Shown here one piece after another: positions 28,426 to 38,048 of a stretch of 64,000 nt of DNA. Source of the DNA: Pseudomonas chlororaphis subsp. piscium (GTDB taxonomy: Bacteria; Pseudomonadota; Gammaproteobacteria; Pseudomonadales; Pseudomonadaceae); NCBI RefSeq assembly GCF_003850345.1, contig NZ_CP027707.1, positions 5,270,001 to 5,334,000 on the forward strand, given 5' to 3'. Positions within the stretch are counted from its first letter, which is position 1; the number at the start of each line of letters is the position of its first letter. The position numbers were made by a program, and so were the translations under genes. Below the pieces are notes generated by a model. The model worked only from the letters and a program-made list of their open reading frames with translations, was not told where the DNA came from and made no database searches.

Positions 28426-29139
28426 ATGCGTCGCGCCCTGCTCTTCGCTTGTGCTCTGCTCACCCTGCCCTTCGCGCAGGCTGCGGACCTTCAACCCTTC
28501 TCCGCCAGCTATACCGCCGACTGGAAACAGCTGCCGATGAGCGGTACCGCCGAACGCAGCCTGGAAAAGAAAGGCGACGGCACCTGGAAGCTGAGCTTCA
28601 AGGCCTCGATGATGATCGCCAGCCTGACTGAAGAAAGCACCCTGACGTTCGACAAGGACACCCTGCTGCCGCAGTCCTATCACTTCGAGCGCGGCGGCCT
28701 GGGCAAAGCCAAGAAGGCCGACCTGGACTTCGACTGGAACGCCAAGATGGTCACCGGCACCGATCGCGGCGATGCGGTCAAGATCCCGCTCAATCGCGGC
28801 ATGGTCGACAAATCCACCTACCAACTCGCCCTGCAGCACGATGTGGCCGCCGGCAAGAAAAGCATGAGCTATCAGGTCGTCGATGATGGCGAAGTCGATA
28901 CCTACGACTTCCGTGTCCTGGGCTCGGAAAAAGTCGACACCAAGGCCGGCCAGATCGATGCGATCAAGGTCGAGCGCGTGCGCGACCCGACACAAAGCAA
29001 ACGTATCACCGTCATGTGGTTCGCCAAGGACTGGGATTACCTGCTGGTTCGCCTGCAACAGGTCGAAACCGACGGCAAGGAGTACAACATCATGCTCCTG
29101 AACGGCACCGTCAACGGCAAGACCGTCAAAGGCAGCTAA
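28426..29139 (+). CDS. DUF3108 domain secreted protein
   Basis: A 237-residue protein with signal peptide RRALLFACALLTLPFAQAA and a beta-rich DUF3108 body (FSASYTADWKQLPMSGTAERSL, ESTLTFDKDTLLPQSYHFERGG, TYDFRVLGSEKVDTKAG). AGGAG precedes the ATG at a good spacing, only 8 bp after purN, so it is probably the third gene of the purMN transcript. A terminator follows at 29153. Function unknown; envelope location is inferred. Confidence 0.9.
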   Translation: MRRALLFACALLTLPFAQAADLQPFSASYTADWKQLPMSGTAERSLEKKGDGTWKLSFKASMMIASLTEESTLTFDKDTLLPQSYHFERGGLGKAKKADLDFDWNAKMVTGTDRGDAVKIPLNRGMVDKSTYQLALQHDVAAGKKSMSYQVVDDGEVDTYDFRVLGSEKVDTKAGQIDAIKVERVRDPTQSKRITVMWFAKDWDYLLVRLQQVETDGKEYNIMLLNGTVNGKTVKGS

Positions 29140-29152
29140 GCCGCACGACAAT

Positions 29153-29183
29153 AAAAAAGCCCCGCCGATGCGGGGCTTTTTTT
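29153..29183. terminator. Terminator after the DUF3108 gene
   Basis: AAAAAAGCCCCGC-CGAT-GCGGGGCTTTTTTT, symmetrical, ends the purM-purN-DUF3108 transcript. Confidence 0.92.
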
Positions 29184-29468
29184 CGCCTGGCGTTTCTAGT
29201 TAACCGCTCAAGCACAGCCCTCCTGGCGATCCGAAAGGCTCGCTCGCCAGGCAGGAATGCCCAGCTCGACCGCTGCCCAACATGAAACTTTTGTCATAAA
29301 ACTCCGGCGCCTGCGACCGAATGTCACAGTTTCCGCGGCCTGCGGGACTGTTGCGAAATCTGCAAAAGATTGTTGCTTTTGAAAGTAATTTACTTAGCCA
29401 GCTAACAAAATATATAACGGAGTCCTGCACACGCCTTGCTGCAGATCAATAGAGATTGGAGCTAGCAG
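29184..29468. other. Promoter region of the 62-aa gene
   Basis: 285 bp with no gene. The last 120 bp are markedly AT-rich, with TTGCTTTTGAAAG, a TTTACTTAGC stretch and AAAATATATAACGG near 29406-29420, a likely -10 region. GGAG at 29458 serves as the ribosome site for the next gene. No regulator site is recognised. Confidence 0.45.
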
Positions 29469-29657
29469 ATGACTGTAAAAGTAACTGAACGCGACGATTC
29501 ACACATGTCCCATGAAGGCGTAGCCGCAGGTGTACGGATCTGGGACGTGCATCAACAAGACATGCTGGTGGGAATGTTTCATTCCGAGAGCGATGCCCAT
29601 AATTACAAGGCCGAACTGGAGAAGCTGGAGCAGAACCGCGCACCGCAAAGCTCCTGA
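29469..29657 (+). CDS. Small conserved hypothetical protein (62 aa)
   Basis: A 62-residue acidic cytosolic protein: TERDDSHMSHEG, then RIWDVHQQDMLVGMFHSE and SDAHNYKAELEKLEQNR with a helical end. GGAG lies 7 bases before the ATG. It has its own AT-rich promoter region and a very strong terminator after it, so it forms a single-gene unit. The body VAAGVRIWDVHQQDMLVGMF resembles a short beta-strand pair. Function unknown. Confidence 0.75.
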   Translation: MTVKVTERDDSHMSHEGVAAGVRIWDVHQQDMLVGMFHSESDAHNYKAELEKLEQNRAPQSS

Positions 29658-29704
29658 TCTCACAATGACTGCCGCGCCCGCCGCCACGCATCGGCAGGCG
29701 CTTC

Positions 29705-29745
29705 AGAAACAACAAACCCCGCTCATGGCGGGGTTTGTTGTTTCT
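29705..29745. terminator. Strong bidirectional terminator
   Basis: Perfect 18-bp stem from AGAAACAACAAACCCCGC to its complement with a 5-base loop, between the convergent 62-aa and DUF2058 genes. Confidence 0.9.
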
Positions 29746-29751
29746 GCGGGT

Positions 29752-30291
29752 TTACCACATCAGATCGTCAGGGATCTGGTAGGCCGCGTACGGATCGTCC
29801 TCGTCCGGCGCCTCGGTCGGCGTGTTGAGCTGAACGATGCGCCGTGGATCGCGCTCCTGGATCTTCAGCGCGGCTTCACGGGGGATGACTTCATAACCGC
29901 CGGCATGGTGCACGATGGCCAGCGAGCCGCTGCTCAGCTTGTTGCGCATCAGGGTGTTCACCGACAGGCGCTTGACCTTCTTGTCGTCGACGAAGTTGTA
30001 GTAGTCCTCGGTGGTCAGCTTCGGCAGGCGCGACACTTCGATCAGTTGCTTGATCTGCGCGGCACGGGCCTTCTGCTCGGCCTTCTCCTGCTGCTGGCGA
30101 TTGAGTTCCTGGTCGCGCTTGACCTTCTCGGCCTGCGCCTCCTGGGCCAGGCGCGCCTGGGTATCGTCCGCCTCGACCTGGCCCTTATGGACCAGGCGTT
30201 GCTGCTTCTGTTTCTCTTTGCTGACCTGCTTGGCCTGCTTTTGGTTGACCAGCCCTGCTTTGAGCAACTGGTCGCGAAGGGAAAGGCTCAT
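29752..30291 (-). CDS. DUF2058 protein (YaiL-like nucleoprotein)
   Basis: A 179-residue highly charged protein. N-terminal SLSLRDQLLKAGLVNQKQAKQ is the family signature; residues about 20-95 form a Lys/Gln/Glu-rich coiled coil; the C-terminal part (YYNFVDDKKVKRL, GSLAIVHHAGGYEVIP, RIVQLNTP) is a compact domain. DUF2058 members are often called nucleoprotein or polynucleotide-associated, but the role is unproven. Downstream of mazG by 27 bp on the same strand. Confidence 0.9.
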   Translation of the reverse strand: MSLSLRDQLLKAGLVNQKQAKQVSKEKQKQQRLVHKGQVEADDTQARLAQEAQAEKVKRDQELNRQQQEKAEQKARAAQIKQLIEVSRLPKLTTEDYYNFVDDKKVKRLSVNTLMRNKLSSGSLAIVHHAGGYEVIPREAALKIQERDPRRIVQLNTPTEAPDEDDPYAAYQIPDDLMW

Positions 30292-30318
30292 TGGTGCTCA
30301 CTCACTTAGGCAACAGCC

Positions 30319-31152
30319 TCAGCCACAGCTGGGCAAATTCTTTTCCTGACGTTTGGCTTCGCCCCACAAGGCGTCCAACTCTTCGAGGGTGCAATCTTCC
30401 ATGGGTCGGCGGGTATCGCGCAATGCCTGCTCGATAAATCGGAACCGCCGCTCGAACTTGGCATTGGCGCCACGCAGGGTGGTTTCCGGATCGACCTTCA
30501 GATGCCGGGCCAGGTTGACCACGGCGAACAGCAGGTCGCCCACCTCGTCGGCGATCGCCTGCGGGTCATTCTCGGACATGGCTTCGAGCACTTCATCGAG
30601 CTCTTCGCGGATCTTGTCCACCACCGGCAAGGCGTCCGGCCAGTCAAAACCGACCTGGGCCGCGCGCTTTTGCAACTTGGCCGAACGGGACAGGGCCGGC
30701 AGCGCCGCGGGCACATCGTCGAGCAAGGACAACTGCAAAGGCTCTGCCGACTTCTCGGCGCGCTCCTCGGCCTTGATCTCTTCCCAGCGCTGCTTGACCT
30801 GCTCTTCATCCAGCCGTGGCGTATCCAGCGGCGCGTACAGGTCCCCGGTAGGGAATACATGGGGATGGCGACGGATCAGCTTGCGGGTGATGCTGTCGAC
30901 CACGCCGTCGAACTCGAAACGCCCCTCCTCCCGCGCCAGCTGGCTGTAATACACCACCTGGAACAGCAGATCGCCCAGCTCGCCCTGCAAGTGCTCGAAA
31001 TCGCCCCGCTCGATGGCATCGGCCACTTCGTAGGCTTCTTCCAGGGTGTGGGGGACGATGGTGGCGTAGCTCTGCTTGATATCCCAAGGGCAGCCGTACT
31101 GCGGATCCCGCAGCCGTGCCATCAGGTGCAACAGGTCTTCAAGGCTATACAT
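30319..31152 (-). CDS. mazG: Nucleoside triphosphate pyrophosphohydrolase MazG
   Basis: A 277-residue all-alpha NTP pyrophosphatase with two MazG domains. First: LMARLRDPQYGCPWD, TLEEAYEVADAIE and ELGDLLFQVVYYSQLA (E-E and E-x-x-D metal sites); second: KIREELDEVLEAM and IADEVGDLLFAVVNLAR. It clears aberrant NTPs and in E. coli lowers ppGpp. It follows relA, the ppGpp synthetase, on the same strand, with a REP-like hairpin in the 75-bp gap. Confidence 0.96.
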   Translation of the reverse strand: MYSLEDLLHLMARLRDPQYGCPWDIKQSYATIVPHTLEEAYEVADAIERGDFEHLQGELGDLLFQVVYYSQLAREEGRFEFDGVVDSITRKLIRRHPHVFPTGDLYAPLDTPRLDEEQVKQRWEEIKAEERAEKSAEPLQLSLLDDVPAALPALSRSAKLQKRAAQVGFDWPDALPVVDKIREELDEVLEAMSENDPQAIADEVGDLLFAVVNLARHLKVDPETTLRGANAKFERRFRFIEQALRDTRRPMEDCTLEELDALWGEAKRQEKNLPSCG

Positions 31153-31183
31153 CAGTCACTCTCATTGCCAAACCATGTTTTCT

Positions 31184-31217
31184 GTAGGAGCGAGGCTTGC
31201 CGTCCGCTCGCTCCTAC
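31184..31217. repeat. REP-like hairpin (family A), relA-mazG gap
   Basis: GTAGGAGCGAG ... CTCGCTCCTAC, an 11-bp stem. The left part continues as GCTTGCC, the same REP sequence that recurs at 45099-45164 and 63081-63108. Confidence 0.8.
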
Positions 31218-31227
31218 GCTCCGGATT

Positions 31228-33471
31228 TCAAGGGGTACGGTTACGGCGGGTCTCGATGATGTTCGGCAACTGGGAAATACGCCCCAGCAACCGCCCCAGC
31301 GCGTCCAGCCCCGGAATCTCGATGGTCAGGGACATCAGCGCGGTGTTGTCCTCCTTGTTCGAGCGGGTGTTGACCGCCAGCACGTTGATCCGCTCGTTGA
31401 GCAATACCTGGGACACGTCACGCAGCAGACCGGAGCGGTCGTAGGCGCGAATGATGATGTCCACCGGGTAGGTCTGCACCGGTACCGGGCCCCAGCTGAC
31501 CTGGATGATCCGCTCCGGCTCGCGGCCGGCCAGTTGCAGCACCGAGGCGCAGTCCTGACGGTGAATGCTCACCCCGCGCCCCTGGGTGATGTAACCGACG
31601 ATCGCATCCCCCGGCAGCGGCTGGCAGCAGCCGGCCATCTGGGTCAGCAGGTTGCCGACGCCCTGGATCTGGATGTCGCCGCGCTTGCCTGGCTTGTAGC
31701 CGGTGGCCTTGCGCGGGATCAGCTCTAGCTGTTCGTTGCCGCGCTCCGGCTCCACCAGCTGCTGAGCCAGGTTGACCAGTTGCGCCAGGCGCAGGTCGCC
31801 TGCGCCCAGGGCGGCGAACATGTCCTCGGCGGTTTTCATGTTGGCCTTGTCGGCCAGCTTGTCGAAATCCACCTGCGGCAGGTCGAGGCGATTGAGTTCG
31901 CGCTCCAGCAGGGTCTTGCCCGCCGCCACGTTCTGATCCCGCGCCTGCAGCTTGAACCAGTGGACGATCTTCGCCCGCGCCCGCGAGGTGGTGACATACC
32001 CCAGGTTCGGGTTCAGCCAGTCGCGGCTCGGCGTGCCGTGCTTGCTGGTGATGATCTCGACCTGCTCACCGGTCTGCAGGCTGTAGTTGAGCGGCACGAT
32101 GCGCCCGTTGATCTTCGCGCCCCGGCAGTTGTGACCGATCTCGGTGTGCACCCGGTAGGCGAAGTCCAGCGGCGTCGCGCCTTTCGGCAAGTCGATGGCG
32201 TGGCCGTCGGGGGTGAAGATGTAGACCCGGTCCGGTTCGATATCCACTCGCAGCTGCTCGGCCAGGCCGCCGATATCCCCCAGCTCCTCATGCCACTCGA
32301 GCACCTGACGCAGCCAGGAGATTTTCTCTTCGTAGTGGTTGGAACCGGATTTGACGTCGGTGCCCTTGTAGCGCCAGTGGGCGCAGACCCCCAGCTCGGC
32401 CTCTTCGTGCATCGCATGGGTACGGATCTGCACTTCCAGCACCTTACCTTCAGGACCGATGACCGCCGTGTGCAGCGAGCGGTAACCGTTCTCCTTGGGG
32501 TTGGCGATGTAGTCGTCGAACTCTTTCGGAATGTGCCGCCACAGGGTGTGGACGATCCCCAGCGCGGTATAGCAGTCGCGCATTTCCGGGACCAGCACGC
32601 GCACCGCGCGCACGTCGTAGATCTGGCTGAACTCCAGGCCCTTGCGCTGCATTTTGCGCCAGATCGAATAGATGTGTTTGGCCCGGCCGCTGATGTCGGC
32701 GTCGACGCCGGTGGCCTGCAGTTCGTTCTGCAGCTGGTTCATCACGTCGGAGATGAAGCGCTCACGATCGAGGCGTCGCTCGTGCAGCAACTTGGCGATC
32801 TGCTTGTACTGCTCAGGCTCCAGGTAGCGGAAGGACAGGTCCTCCAGCTCCCACTTGATATGGCCGATACCGAGGCGATGGGCCAACGGTGCGTAGATGT
32901 CAAAGACTTCCCGGGCGACCCGGTTGCGCTTCTCGTCGTCGGCGTTTTTCACCGCGCGAATCGCGCAGGTCCGCTCGGCCAGCTTGATCAGCGCCACACG
33001 CACGTCATCAACCATCGCCACCAGCATCTTGCGCAGGTTTTCCACCTGGGCCTGGGTGCCGAGCACGAGGGATTGGCGGGGGCTGAGGCTGGCGCTGATC
33101 GCCGCCATGCGCAATACGCCGTCGATCAGCTTGGCCACCACCGGACCGAAGCGCTGGCTGACAGCCGGCAGCGGGATCTGGCCTTCGCGGACGCCGCGGT
33201 AGAGTACCGCGGCCACCAGCGAATCCTGATCCAGCTTGAGGTCGGCGAGGATCTCCGCGATCTCGAGGCCGGTGCTGAAACTCGACATGTCTTCGCCGCT
33301 GAGATTCTTCGCGGCGATGTGTTGTTGCTCTGCCTCACGAGCGAACTCGCAGGCTTCTTTCAAGGCTTCACGGTCCAGTGCCATGTCGACGCTGACCGCA
33401 TGATCGAGCCACGCCTCGAGATTGATACTGCCGTCGGTGTTGATCGGCTGGTGCGCTCTCACCTGTACCAT
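31228..33471 (-). CDS. relA: (p)ppGpp synthetase RelA
   Basis: A 747-residue ribosome-associated stringent-response enzyme making (p)ppGpp from ATP and GTP/GDP. Order: inactive HD hydrolase domain (the His-Asp pair expected near LVAAVLYRGVREG is replaced, as is normal for RelA), synthetase domain (IYSIWRKMQRKGLEF, IANPKENGYRSLHTAVIG, VLEVQIRTHAMHEEAELGVCAHWRYK), TGS domain (RVYIFTPDGHAIDLPKGATPLDFAY), a Cys-containing zinc-finger-like region (MAGCCQPLPGD) and a C-terminal ACT domain (YDRSGLLRDVSQVLLNERINVLAVNTRS). ATG 33471. mazG follows. Confidence 0.97.
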   Translation of the reverse strand: MVQVRAHQPINTDGSINLEAWLDHAVSVDMALDREALKEACEFAREAEQQHIAAKNLSGEDMSSFSTGLEIAEILADLKLDQDSLVAAVLYRGVREGQIPLPAVSQRFGPVVAKLIDGVLRMAAISASLSPRQSLVLGTQAQVENLRKMLVAMVDDVRVALIKLAERTCAIRAVKNADDEKRNRVAREVFDIYAPLAHRLGIGHIKWELEDLSFRYLEPEQYKQIAKLLHERRLDRERFISDVMNQLQNELQATGVDADISGRAKHIYSIWRKMQRKGLEFSQIYDVRAVRVLVPEMRDCYTALGIVHTLWRHIPKEFDDYIANPKENGYRSLHTAVIGPEGKVLEVQIRTHAMHEEAELGVCAHWRYKGTDVKSGSNHYEEKISWLRQVLEWHEELGDIGGLAEQLRVDIEPDRVYIFTPDGHAIDLPKGATPLDFAYRVHTEIGHNCRGAKINGRIVPLNYSLQTGEQVEIITSKHGTPSRDWLNPNLGYVTTSRARAKIVHWFKLQARDQNVAAGKTLLERELNRLDLPQVDFDKLADKANMKTAEDMFAALGAGDLRLAQLVNLAQQLVEPERGNEQLELIPRKATGYKPGKRGDIQIQGVGNLLTQMAGCCQPLPGDAIVGYITQGRGVSIHRQDCASVLQLAGREPERIIQVSWGPVPVQTYPVDIIIRAYDRSGLLRDVSQVLLNERINVLAVNTRSNKEDNTALMSLTIEIPGLDALGRLLGRISQLPNIIETRRNRTP

Positions 33472-33591
33472 CTTGCTTTACCTTCCCTACGACGCACATT
33501 CAATGCGTCAAATCGCTGACCTTCACTGCCAGTATTTCCTCGCTGGGCCGGCGAGTGCTACCTGACGGGCCAACGGATTAGACGAGCCATC

Positions 33592-34944
33592 CTAGCTCGC
33601 TTCAAATAACGCCATGGCCTCGACATGTGCCGTCTGAGGAAACATATCGAGGATCCCGGCACGTTTTAACCGGTAGCCCTGTCTGACCAGTTCGACTGTG
33701 TCACGCGCCAGAGTGGCAGGGTTGCATGACACATAAACCAGGCGCTTGGCGCCCAGGCTCGCAAGCTTGCGTACCACCTCGAAAGCACCGTCCCGAGGTG
33801 GGTCCAAGAGTACCGCAGAAAAGCCTTCACCGGCCCACTCGGCATCGCTCAGGGGCTGCGATAAATCGGCCTGAAAAAACCGGGTGTTATGCAAATTGTT
33901 GCTAGCGGCATTCTCCGCGGCGCGCGCGACCATGGTCGCCACCCCTTCGACCGCCACCACTTCCCGAACCTTCTGCGCCAGCGGCAAGGCAAAGTTGCCC
34001 AGGCCGCAAAACAGGTCCAGCACGCGCTCGTCAGCCTGCGGCGCCAGCCACTCCAGGGCCTGGGCCACCATCGCCTCGTTGACCCCGGCGTTGACCTGGA
34101 CAAAATCCCCCGGCCGATAAGCCAGCTGCAGATTCCACGGCTCCAGGCGGTAACCCAGGGCCTGGTCCGGGTCCACCGGTTGCGGCTCGCCTTCGCCATG
34201 CAGCCACAGCTGGGCCTCATGGAACGCGCAGAACGCCTGGAGAATCTCCAGGTCGGCCGCGGACAACGGCGCCATATGGCGCAGCAGCACGGCAATCGCC
34301 GAACCGCTGAACAACTCCACATGCCCCAGCGCCTGCGGTTTGCTCAGGCGCTGCAGCATGGCCGGCAAGCGGCTCATGATCGGTTGCAAGGGCTGTACCA
34401 GCACCGGGCATTCGTCGATAGCGACGATGTCCTGGCTGCCGGCAGCACGAAAGCCTACTTCGAGTTTTTTCGCCTTGGCGTCCCAGCGCACCGCGACCCG
34501 CGCCCGACGTCGGTAGCCAAACTCCGGACCGCTCAGGGGCGCCGCCCACTCCTCTGGCTCGACACCGGCGACCCGCGACAGCTGCTCGGCGAGCATGCGC
34601 TGTTTCAGGGCAAGCTGTTCATCGTGGGGCAGGTGCTGCACGCTGCAGCCGCCACAACGGCCGGCATGGGCGCAAGGCGCTGGCCGACGCAGATCACTGG
34701 CGCTGAACACCCGCTCGGTACGGGCCTCCACCACTTTGCCGTGGGCACCCAGTACTCGCGCCTCGACCTCTTCGCCCGCCAGTGCACCGACAACGAACCA
34801 GGTACGCCCTTCCAGGAAGGCGATACCGCGGCCGTCGTTGGCCAGGCGCTCGATGGTCAGGCGCTGTTTTTTTCCAACGGGTATCTGCGCCGCCCGGCTC
34901 CCGCCCGAAGGCTGGAAGCGCAGGCCTCTGACTGGCTTAGCCAT
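33592..34944 (-). CDS. rlmD: 23S rRNA (uracil-1939-C5)-methyltransferase
   Basis: A 450-residue RumA/RlmD enzyme. TRAM domain at the N-terminus ([21 protein letters not shown]), [4Fe-4S] cysteines ([10 protein letters not shown] and, later, DECPVL), SAM motif [28 protein letters not shown], and the nucleophile Cys in [14 protein letters not shown]. Its ATG overlaps the cysM stop by one base, so the two are coupled. Confidence 0.97.
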   Translation of the reverse strand: MAKPVRGLRFQPSGGSRAAQIPVGKKQRLTIERLANDGRGIAFLEGRTWFVVGALAGEEVEARVLGAHGKVVEARTERVFSASDLRRPAPCAHAGRCGGCSVQHLPHDEQLALKQRMLAEQLSRVAGVEPEEWAAPLSGPEFGYRRRARVAVRWDAKAKKLEVGFRAAGSQDIVAIDECPVLVQPLQPIMSRLPAMLQRLSKPQALGHVELFSGSAIAVLLRHMAPLSAADLEILQAFCAFHEAQLWLHGEGEPQPVDPDQALGYRLEPWNLQLAYRPGDFVQVNAGVNEAMVAQALEWLAPQADERVLDLFCGLGNFALPLAQKVREVVAVEGVATMVARAAENAASNNLHNTRFFQADLSQPLSDAEWAGEGFSAVLLDPPRDGAFEVVRKLASLGAKRLVYVSCNPATLARDTVELVRQGYRLKRAGILDMFPQTAHVEAMALFEAS

Positions 34945-35846
34945 CAGTTGGGCGCATCGAAGATGCCGGTCGACAGATAACGGTCGCCACGGTCACAGAT
35001 GATCGCGACAATTACCGCGTTTTCGACTTCGCGGGACAGGCGCAACATCGCCGCCACCGCACCGCCCGAGGACACGCCGCAGAAGATGCCTTCTTCGCGG
35101 GCCAGGCGCCGGGTCACGTCTTCGGCTTCGCTTTGCGTCATGTCGACGATGCGATCGACGCGAGTGGCCTGGTAGATCTTCGGCAGGTATTCCTGCGGCC
35201 AGCGGCGAATGCCGGGAATGGCCGAGCCTTCCATCGGTTGCAGGCCGATGATCTGCACGTTCGGGTTCTGTTCCTTCAGATAACGCGAAGTGCCCATGAT
35301 GGTGCCGGTGGTGCCCATGGAGCTGACGAAATGGGTGATGGTGCCCTCGGTCTGGCGCCAGATTTCCGGGCCGGTGCCGGTGTAGTGCGCTTCCGGGTTA
35401 TCCAGGTTGGCGAACTGGTCGAGCACCTTGCCGCGACCTTCGGCCTGCATCTTCTCGGCCAGATCGCGCGCGCCTTCCATGCCCTCTTCCTGGCTGACCA
35501 GGATCAGCTCGGCGCCATAGGCGGTCATCGCCGCCTTGCGCTCGGCACTGGAGTTGTCGGGCATGATCAGGATCATCTTGTAACCCTTGATCGCCGCAGC
35601 CATGGCCAGGGCAATCCCGGTGTTGCCCGAGGTCGCCTCGATCAGCGTATCGCCGGGGTGAATCTGCCCACGCAGCTCGGCGCGAGTGATCATCGACAGC
35701 GCCGGGCGGTCCTTGACCGAACCCGCCGGGTTGTTGCCCTCGAGCTTGAGCAGCAGGGTGTTGCTGGTGACGCCAGGCAGGCGCTGCAAACGGACCAGCG
35801 GGGTGTTGCCGACGCAATCGGCGATGGTGGGGTACTGCAAGGTCAT
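34944..35846 (-). CDS. cysM: Cysteine synthase B (O-acetylserine sulfhydrylase)
   Basis: A 300-residue PLP enzyme making cysteine from O-acetylserine and sulfide or thiosulfate. Motifs: [30 protein letters not shown] with the PLP lysine, [28 protein letters not shown] and [15 protein letters not shown]. The arginine-containing loop [10 protein letters not shown] is of the CysM rather than CysK type. ATG 35846 starts the family N-terminus; the longer frame to 35912 is leader. Confidence 0.96.
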   Translation of the reverse strand: MTLQYPTIADCVGNTPLVRLQRLPGVTSNTLLLKLEGNNPAGSVKDRPALSMITRAELRGQIHPGDTLIEATSGNTGIALAMAAAIKGYKMILIMPDNSSAERKAAMTAYGAELILVSQEEGMEGARDLAEKMQAEGRGKVLDQFANLDNPEAHYTGTGPEIWRQTEGTITHFVSSMGTTGTIMGTSRYLKEQNPNVQIIGLQPMEGSAIPGIRRWPQEYLPKIYQATRVDRIVDMTQSEAEDVTRRLAREEGIFCGVSSGGAVAAMLRLSREVENAVIVAIICDRGDRYLSTGIFDAPN

Positions 35847-35926
35847 GGCGTATTCGCAATCCGGACTGCGGGGGCGACTATCATACCGGCAAACGTTCGC
35901 AGGCCATATCACGCAAAGTGAGGGTC

Positions 35927-37339
35927 TTATGGCTTAACGATATAAGGCAGCGAATCAGCCTCGGTCGAAGGCGCTTCCATTGCAACGGCAGCCCGCAGAC
36001 GCATGTTCAGGCGCAGCCCACGCCCGGCATTTTCCGCCCACAGCTGACCGCCCTGGCGCTGCACGGCGTTGCGCGCAATGCTCAACCCCAGGCCAAAACC
36101 GCCATTGCCCGGACGCGAGCCGTCGAGACGGGTAAAGGGATCGAAGATCCGCTGCAGATCGGCATCGGCCACGCCAGGCCCTTCATCCTCCAACCACAGC
36201 AGCCAATACTCGCCCTGGCGCTGGCCGTCCAGCAGCACACGCCCGCCCGCGGGCGAATGGCGAATGGCATTGCGCAGGATGTTTTCCAGGGCCTGGGCCA
36301 GGGTATTGAGGTTGCCCCTGACCCAGCACGAGGCGTCCAGCGCGCAGTGCAGTTGCGCGCTGGACCAGGCGCTTTCGAAGCAGGCGTTTTCCGTGAGCAT
36401 TTCCCACAGGGCCTGGATCTGGATGTCTTCCTCGGCCAGCGGCGCCCGCTCGGTGTCGAGCCAGGCCAGTTGCAAGGTGTCATCCACCAGCCGCTGCATG
36501 CCATCGACTTCCCTTGCCAACCGCTCGCGCAATGCCGACAAGCTCTGCTCGCCGTCACAGGCCACCCGCAAGCGACTCAGGGGCGTACGCAATTCATGGG
36601 AAAGATCGCGCAGCAATTGCTGCTGCAAGGCCACGGTGCCCTGCAGGCGCTCGGACATCTGGTCGAATGCCTGGCCCAGTTCGCCCAACTCGTCCTGGCG
36701 ACTGGTGGTCTGGCTCGACAGCCGCGCATTCAGTTGATCGGCGCGCCAGGCGTTGGCCTGTTCGCGCAACTGGTTCAGCGGCACCACCAACAGTCGATAC
36801 AGCCCGACACACAGCAACAGGGTAAACAGGCCGGGAATCACCCCGTTGGTCAGCACCCGCCAGAACACCCGGTAGCGCCCGGGCATGAAGCGCTGGGGTA
36901 GCTCGATCACCAGGCTGCCGGCGGACGGGTCGTTGGGAAATGGAATCTTCAGCCAGGGCAAACCACGGGTATGACGGCTGACCGGCCAATCAAGGCCGCG
37001 CAGGAAGGTCAGGTGCTGGCTCTCGGCTTCGCTCAGCGGATAACTGCTCAGCGATTGCAGGTCGCGGCCGATGACCCCGACCCAATGGCGCTCGCGCTCG
37101 GCCATGCCTTGCAACCAGACATCGACCCCGGCGCTCTGTCCCTGGCTCCAGGCCTGTTCGGCTTCGGCGGCGTAGCCGGTCAGCGTGCCGCGGGCCTCAT
37201 CGGAGAGGAACAGGTTCTTCTGTTCCATGTAGCGACCCCAGGACCAGCTCAGCCAGATCATCAGCAGGCAGAAGGCGACCAACAGAAAGGCTAGTTTCCA
37301 GAACAGCGAATGTCTGCCGGGCAGCTCAGGCCATTTCAT
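35927..37339 (-). CDS. pirS: Sensor histidine kinase, PfeS/PirS-like
   Basis: A 470-residue inner-membrane kinase: N-terminal helix (FWKLAFLLVAFCLLMIWLSW), a periplasmic segment of about 120 residues, a second helix (VIPGLFTLLLCVGLYRLLVVP), HAMP, the His box LLRDLSHELRTPLSRLRVA, and HATPase motifs (ENILRNAIRHSP, EDEGPGVADADL, GGFGLGLSIARNAV). It overlaps pirR by 14 bp. Ferric-enterobactin-type sensing is inferred from family likeness and the pirR-pirS-cysM order; the TonB receptor pirA that sits between pirS and cysM in P. aeruginosa, as I recall, is absent here. Confidence 0.8.
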   Translation of the reverse strand: MKWPELPGRHSLFWKLAFLLVAFCLLMIWLSWSWGRYMEQKNLFLSDEARGTLTGYAAEAEQAWSQGQSAGVDVWLQGMAERERHWVGVIGRDLQSLSSYPLSEAESQHLTFLRGLDWPVSRHTRGLPWLKIPFPNDPSAGSLVIELPQRFMPGRYRVFWRVLTNGVIPGLFTLLLCVGLYRLLVVPLNQLREQANAWRADQLNARLSSQTTSRQDELGELGQAFDQMSERLQGTVALQQQLLRDLSHELRTPLSRLRVACDGEQSLSALRERLAREVDGMQRLVDDTLQLAWLDTERAPLAEEDIQIQALWEMLTENACFESAWSSAQLHCALDASCWVRGNLNTLAQALENILRNAIRHSPAGGRVLLDGQRQGEYWLLWLEDEGPGVADADLQRIFDPFTRLDGSRPGNGGFGLGLSIARNAVQRQGGQLWAENAGRGLRLNMRLRAAVAMEAPSTEADSLPYIVKP

Positions 37340-38048
37340 CGACGGCACTCAGCACATAGCCCTTGCCCCAGACCGTGCGCACTTCCCGCGCGACATAACC
37401 GACCGCCTTGAGCTTGCGGCGGATCTGGCTGATGTGCATGTCCAGGCTGCGATCATGGGGCGCGTAGCCGCGCTGCAACACATGCTGATAAAGGAAGGGT
37501 TTGCTCAAAACCTCGTCGCCGTTGCGGTTGAGCGTCTCCAGCAGGCGGTACTCGCTGCGGGTCAGGCCAGCCCACTGCTGGCCGTAATGCACATCGCACA
37601 GTTCATCGTCGAAACGCAGCCCCTGGGCTTCCTGCCTGAGCGGTGCCGGGGCGGGCCGGCGATCCAGGGCCACGCGCCGCAGGATGGCTTCGATCCGGAC
37701 CCGCAGTTCGGCCATGCTGAAGGGCTTGGGCAGATAGTCGTCGGCCCCCAGGCGGAAACCACTGATGCGATCGGCCTCAGCCCCCAGCGCCGACATCAGC
37801 AGCACCGGCGTGGAATGGCTCTGGCGAAAATGGGTGAGCACCGTCAGTCCGTCCATCCCCGGCAGCAGGATGTCCATCAGCACCACATCGAAAGGCTGCT
37901 GGCGGGCCATCGTCAGCCCTTCCTGGCCGTTCTGGCACCAGGTGACATCAAACCCACAACGGCCCAATTGCTCGTGCACATAGGCACCGAGCACCAGGTC
38001 GTCTTCGATGCTCAGGATCCGGGGATGGACGACAGATACGGGATTCAT
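37326..38048 (-). CDS. pirR: Response regulator, PfeR/PirR-like (OmpR family)
   Basis: A 240-residue regulator with receiver (acidic IEDDLVLG, Asp in DVVLMDILLPGMDG, Lys in LPKPFSMAEL) and winged-helix DNA-binding domain (LTRSEYRLLETLNRNGDEVLSK, RSLDMHISQIRRKLKAVG, VRTVWGKGYVLS). ATG 38048 gives the correct receiver start; the open frame to 38114 is leader. Cotranscribed with the kinase. Confidence 0.82.
   Translation of the reverse strand: MNPVSVVHPRILSIEDDLVLGAYVHEQLGRCGFDVTWCQNGQEGLTMARQQPFDVVLMDILLPGMDGLTVLTHFRQSHSTPVLLMSALGAEADRISGFRLGADDYLPKPFSMAELRVRIEAILRRVALDRRPAPAPLRQEAQGLRFDDELCDVHYGQQWAGLTRSEYRLLETLNRNGDEVLSKPFLYQHVLQRGYAPHDRSLDMHISQIRRKLKAVGYVAREVRTVWGKGYVLSAVDEMA

Noticed and set aside
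31780..33519. 579-aa open frame opposite relA
   Set aside because: Antisense shadow; relA has all its domains on the minus strand.
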